A stretch of 6,016 nucleotides of DNA, from contig DYHU01000234.1 of the NCBI GenBank assembly GCA_020724025.1, positions 1-6,016 of the forward strand, in the 5' to 3' direction. This DNA is from Syntrophorhabdus sp. (lineage in GTDB: Bacteria; Desulfobacterota; BSN033; UBA1163). The position numbers and the translations under genes are program-made. The notes under the pieces were generated by a model. It had not been told where the DNA came from. It saw only the letters and a list, made by a program, of their open reading frames with translations, and ran no database searches. Below, piece by piece: positions 5,230 to 6,016 of this stretch. The number at the start of each line of letters is the position of its first letter. Position 1 is the first letter of the stretch.

Positions 5230-5428
5230 ATTTCCTCCTTTCTATGATGATCGGGGTACTTAAATCTCTACTGGATTTAAGATTGATTGCAAAGGAGTTT
5301 AGCAAAATCTTCTGGGACTTGAAAGGAACCACATTGAATCCATTCTTTCTGAATATTCGATAGAGCCCAGCCACGATCAAACTTTTTCCAATATAAGAAC
5401 CTGTTCCCTGGATCATCAGAAACTTCAT
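5213..5428 (-). pseudogene. cobQ: Truncated 5' remnant of cobyric acid synthase CobQ
   Basis: Intact CobQ is a glutamine amidotransferase of about 480-510 residues that amidates adenosylcobyrinic acid diamide to adenosylcobyric acid. Here only 71 codons precede a stop. Residues 1-46 match the N-terminal dethiobiotin-synthetase-like ATP-binding domain: [16 protein letters not shown] contains the GTxSxxGKS P-loop, followed by an arginine/phenylalanine helix, VVPFKSQ (34-39, with V-V-P-F-K-S-Q) and LNSF (43-46). After that no CobQ motif is seen (the expected DGxEIGRAQ is absent) and the tail runs into the queD ribosome binding site. Lys40 sits where the family has Asn (QNM becomes QKI), which suggests decay. 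A ribosome binding site (GGAGGG) still precedes the ATG. Nine-tenths of the protein is missing, including the amidotransferase domain, so no activity is expected. A deletion or rearrangement that joined the cob and que regions is the likely cause; a misjoined assembly is the alternative. Confidence 0.85.
5259..5281 (-). repeat. Inverted repeat upstream of queD
   Basis: Perfect 8-base arms (CTTAAATC and GATTTAAG) are separated by 7 bases, ending about 30 bases before the queD start and lying within the decayed end of the cobQ remnant. It could be a leader hairpin in the que transcript or a protein-binding palindrome. The stem is AT-rich and has no T-run after it, so it is not a standard terminator. 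It does not have the layout of a preQ1 riboswitch. Function is unknown. Confidence 0.45.
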
Positions 5429-5514
5429 CTTTTCCCTCCAAAAGCCTCTGAACGGATCATCCTGACCAATACTTCCAGTCCCTTTGCGATCTCATCATAT
5501 TTTCTCAGATACAT
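5425..5514 (-). CDS. Possible translationally coupled 29-residue small ORF between cobT and the cobQ remnant
   Basis: The frame starts with ATG inside the end of cobT (20-base overlap) and stops in an ATGA that shares bases with the start of the cobQ remnant. It encodes a 29-residue peptide beginning [17 protein letters not shown] and ending EAFGGKR. The middle, [12 protein letters not shown], would form a short amphipathic helix. Overlap at both ends is typical of coupled operon genes, but the frame is very short and its own ribosome binding site is weak (TGAGG three bases before the ATG). Its 3' end also contains the Shine-Dalgarno of cobQ, which may be the only function of this stretch. 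I do not recognise the peptide. It may be a small gene, a remnant of a lost gene or chance. Confidence 0.25.
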   Translation of the reverse strand: MYLRKYDEIAKGLEVLVRMIRSEAFGGKR

Positions 5515-6016
5515 CGGCCTCAGCAAAAGTGGCCATTTCGTCAAGAATTTTAAGACTGGCCTCAACTAAAAATATTCCCAGTGCCGCTCCTGTTCCCTCA
5601 CCTAAACGGAGGTCGAGGTTCAGCAAAGGTTTCAGGCCGAGATGTTCCAGAATGATTTTATGTCCCTGCTCGGCTGATTGATGAGCGGCAATAAGGTATG
5701 GTTTTACTTGAGGTGAAAGGGAAGTTGCAATCAAGGCTGCTGCACCCGAAATGAAGCCATCAATCACAACGGGAATCCGGTATTTTGCTCCGGCCAATAT
5801 CACTCCCGCAATCCCTCCTATCTCAAATCCTCCTACCTTTGACAGGACATCAATCGCATCCTTCGGATCAGGACGATTGATCTCAAGCGCCTTTTCAATC
5901 ACCTTCACCTTTTGCCTCCATCCCTCATCGTCAAGACCTGTCCCCTTCCCTGTGACTATGGACACATCGGCACCCGTAAATGCGGCCGTTATGGCACTGG
6001 AAGGAGTGGTGTTTCC
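5495..6016 (-). CDS. cobT: Nicotinate-nucleotide--dimethylbenzimidazole phosphoribosyltransferase CobT (partial, C-terminal half)
   Basis: CobT moves phosphoribose from nicotinate mononucleotide to the lower-ligand base, usually 5,6-dimethylbenzimidazole, giving the alpha-ribazole phosphate used in nucleotide-loop assembly of cobalamin. The frame is open to the right edge, so the 5' part is outside the window and 173 residues are visible, against roughly 350 for the family. The first visible residues read [15 protein letters not shown], the conserved CobT segment that normally follows GEMGI. Near the C-terminus is GEGTGAALG (visible residues 139-147); its Glu140 should correspond to the catalytic glutamate described for Salmonella CobT (Glu317, from memory). 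The end, [14 protein letters not shown], is the normal family terminus, so this end is intact. A GTG at 5965 is internal and is not the start. A cobQ remnant follows downstream, consistent with a former cobalamin operon. Confidence 0.95.
   Translation of the reverse strand, partial: GNTTPSSAITAAFTGADVSIVTGKGTGLDDEGWRQKVKVIEKALEINRPDPKDAIDVLSKVGGFEIGGIAGVILAGAKYRIPVVIDGFISGAAALIATSLSPQVKPYLIAAHQSAEQGHKIILEHLGLKPLLNLDLRLGEGTGAALGIFLVEASLKILDEMATFAEADVSEKI

Noticed and set aside
5230..5300. preQ1 riboswitch before queD
   Set aside because: Only a simple hairpin is present. I could not find the compact pseudoknot layout with an A-rich tail that pairs into the loop, and the genes here make preQ0 rather than transport or use preQ1.
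5963..5965. GTG as the start of cobT
   Set aside because: The frame continues upstream to the window edge with the conserved [15 protein letters not shown] segment, so the gene is cut by the window and does not start here.
1..6016. CRISPR array, tRNA or rRNA genes, toxin-antitoxin or phage genes
   Set aside because: No regularly spaced repeats, no cloverleaf or rRNA-like sequence and no relevant protein motifs were seen on either strand.

Overview
All recognisable genes in this window lie on the minus strand, so the biological reading order runs from base 6016 down to base 1. The base composition is moderately AT-rich, and most genes have strong AGGAGG-type ribosome binding sites and tight or overlapping spacing. 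Cobalamin genes, preQ0 genes and a radical-SAM peptide cassette together suggest an anaerobic bacterium. A Desulfobacterota-like host is my guess from general resemblance only, with low confidence.

Region 1 (about 5213-6016) is a broken cobalamin operon. It holds the C-terminal half of CobT, cut by the window edge; a possible 29-residue coupled small ORF; and the first 45-50 residues of cobyric acid synthase CobQ, which then lose all family resemblance. This looks like a rearrangement breakpoint.

Region 2 (3478-5229) is a compact queD-queE-queC operon. It covers three consecutive steps from dihydroneopterin triphosphate to 7-cyano-7-deazaguanine (preQ0), the precursor of queuosine in tRNA and of 7-deazaguanine DNA modifications. 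All catalytic motifs are intact. GTP cyclohydrolase and the later queuosine genes are not in the window.

Region 3 (233-3439) is the notable part: a self-contained cassette that looks like a RiPP (ribosomally made, post-translationally modified peptide) or peptide-derived cofactor locus. In order it contains a near-consensus promoter overlapped by a palindromic operator, a TetR-family regulator, a second copy of the operator, a 48-codon lysine-rich precursor-like peptide with a near-perfect Shine-Dalgarno, a PqqD-like peptide-binding protein, a radical SAM enzyme, and a MenA/UbiA-type membrane prenyltransferase whose start overlaps the radical SAM gene. The parts resemble the PQQ and mycofactocin logic (regulator, peptide, chaperone, radical SAM), but with an integral-membrane prenyltransferase of the kind that makes lipoquinones. 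The inferred product is a radical-SAM-modified peptide, possibly prenylated and membrane-anchored, perhaps quinone-like. I do not recognise the peptide family.

Region 4 (1-232) lies downstream of the prenyltransferase. It holds no convincing gene, only a weak hairpin and a 51-codon open frame running off the left edge. I saw no tRNA, rRNA, CRISPR array, insertion sequence or riboswitch anywhere in the window.
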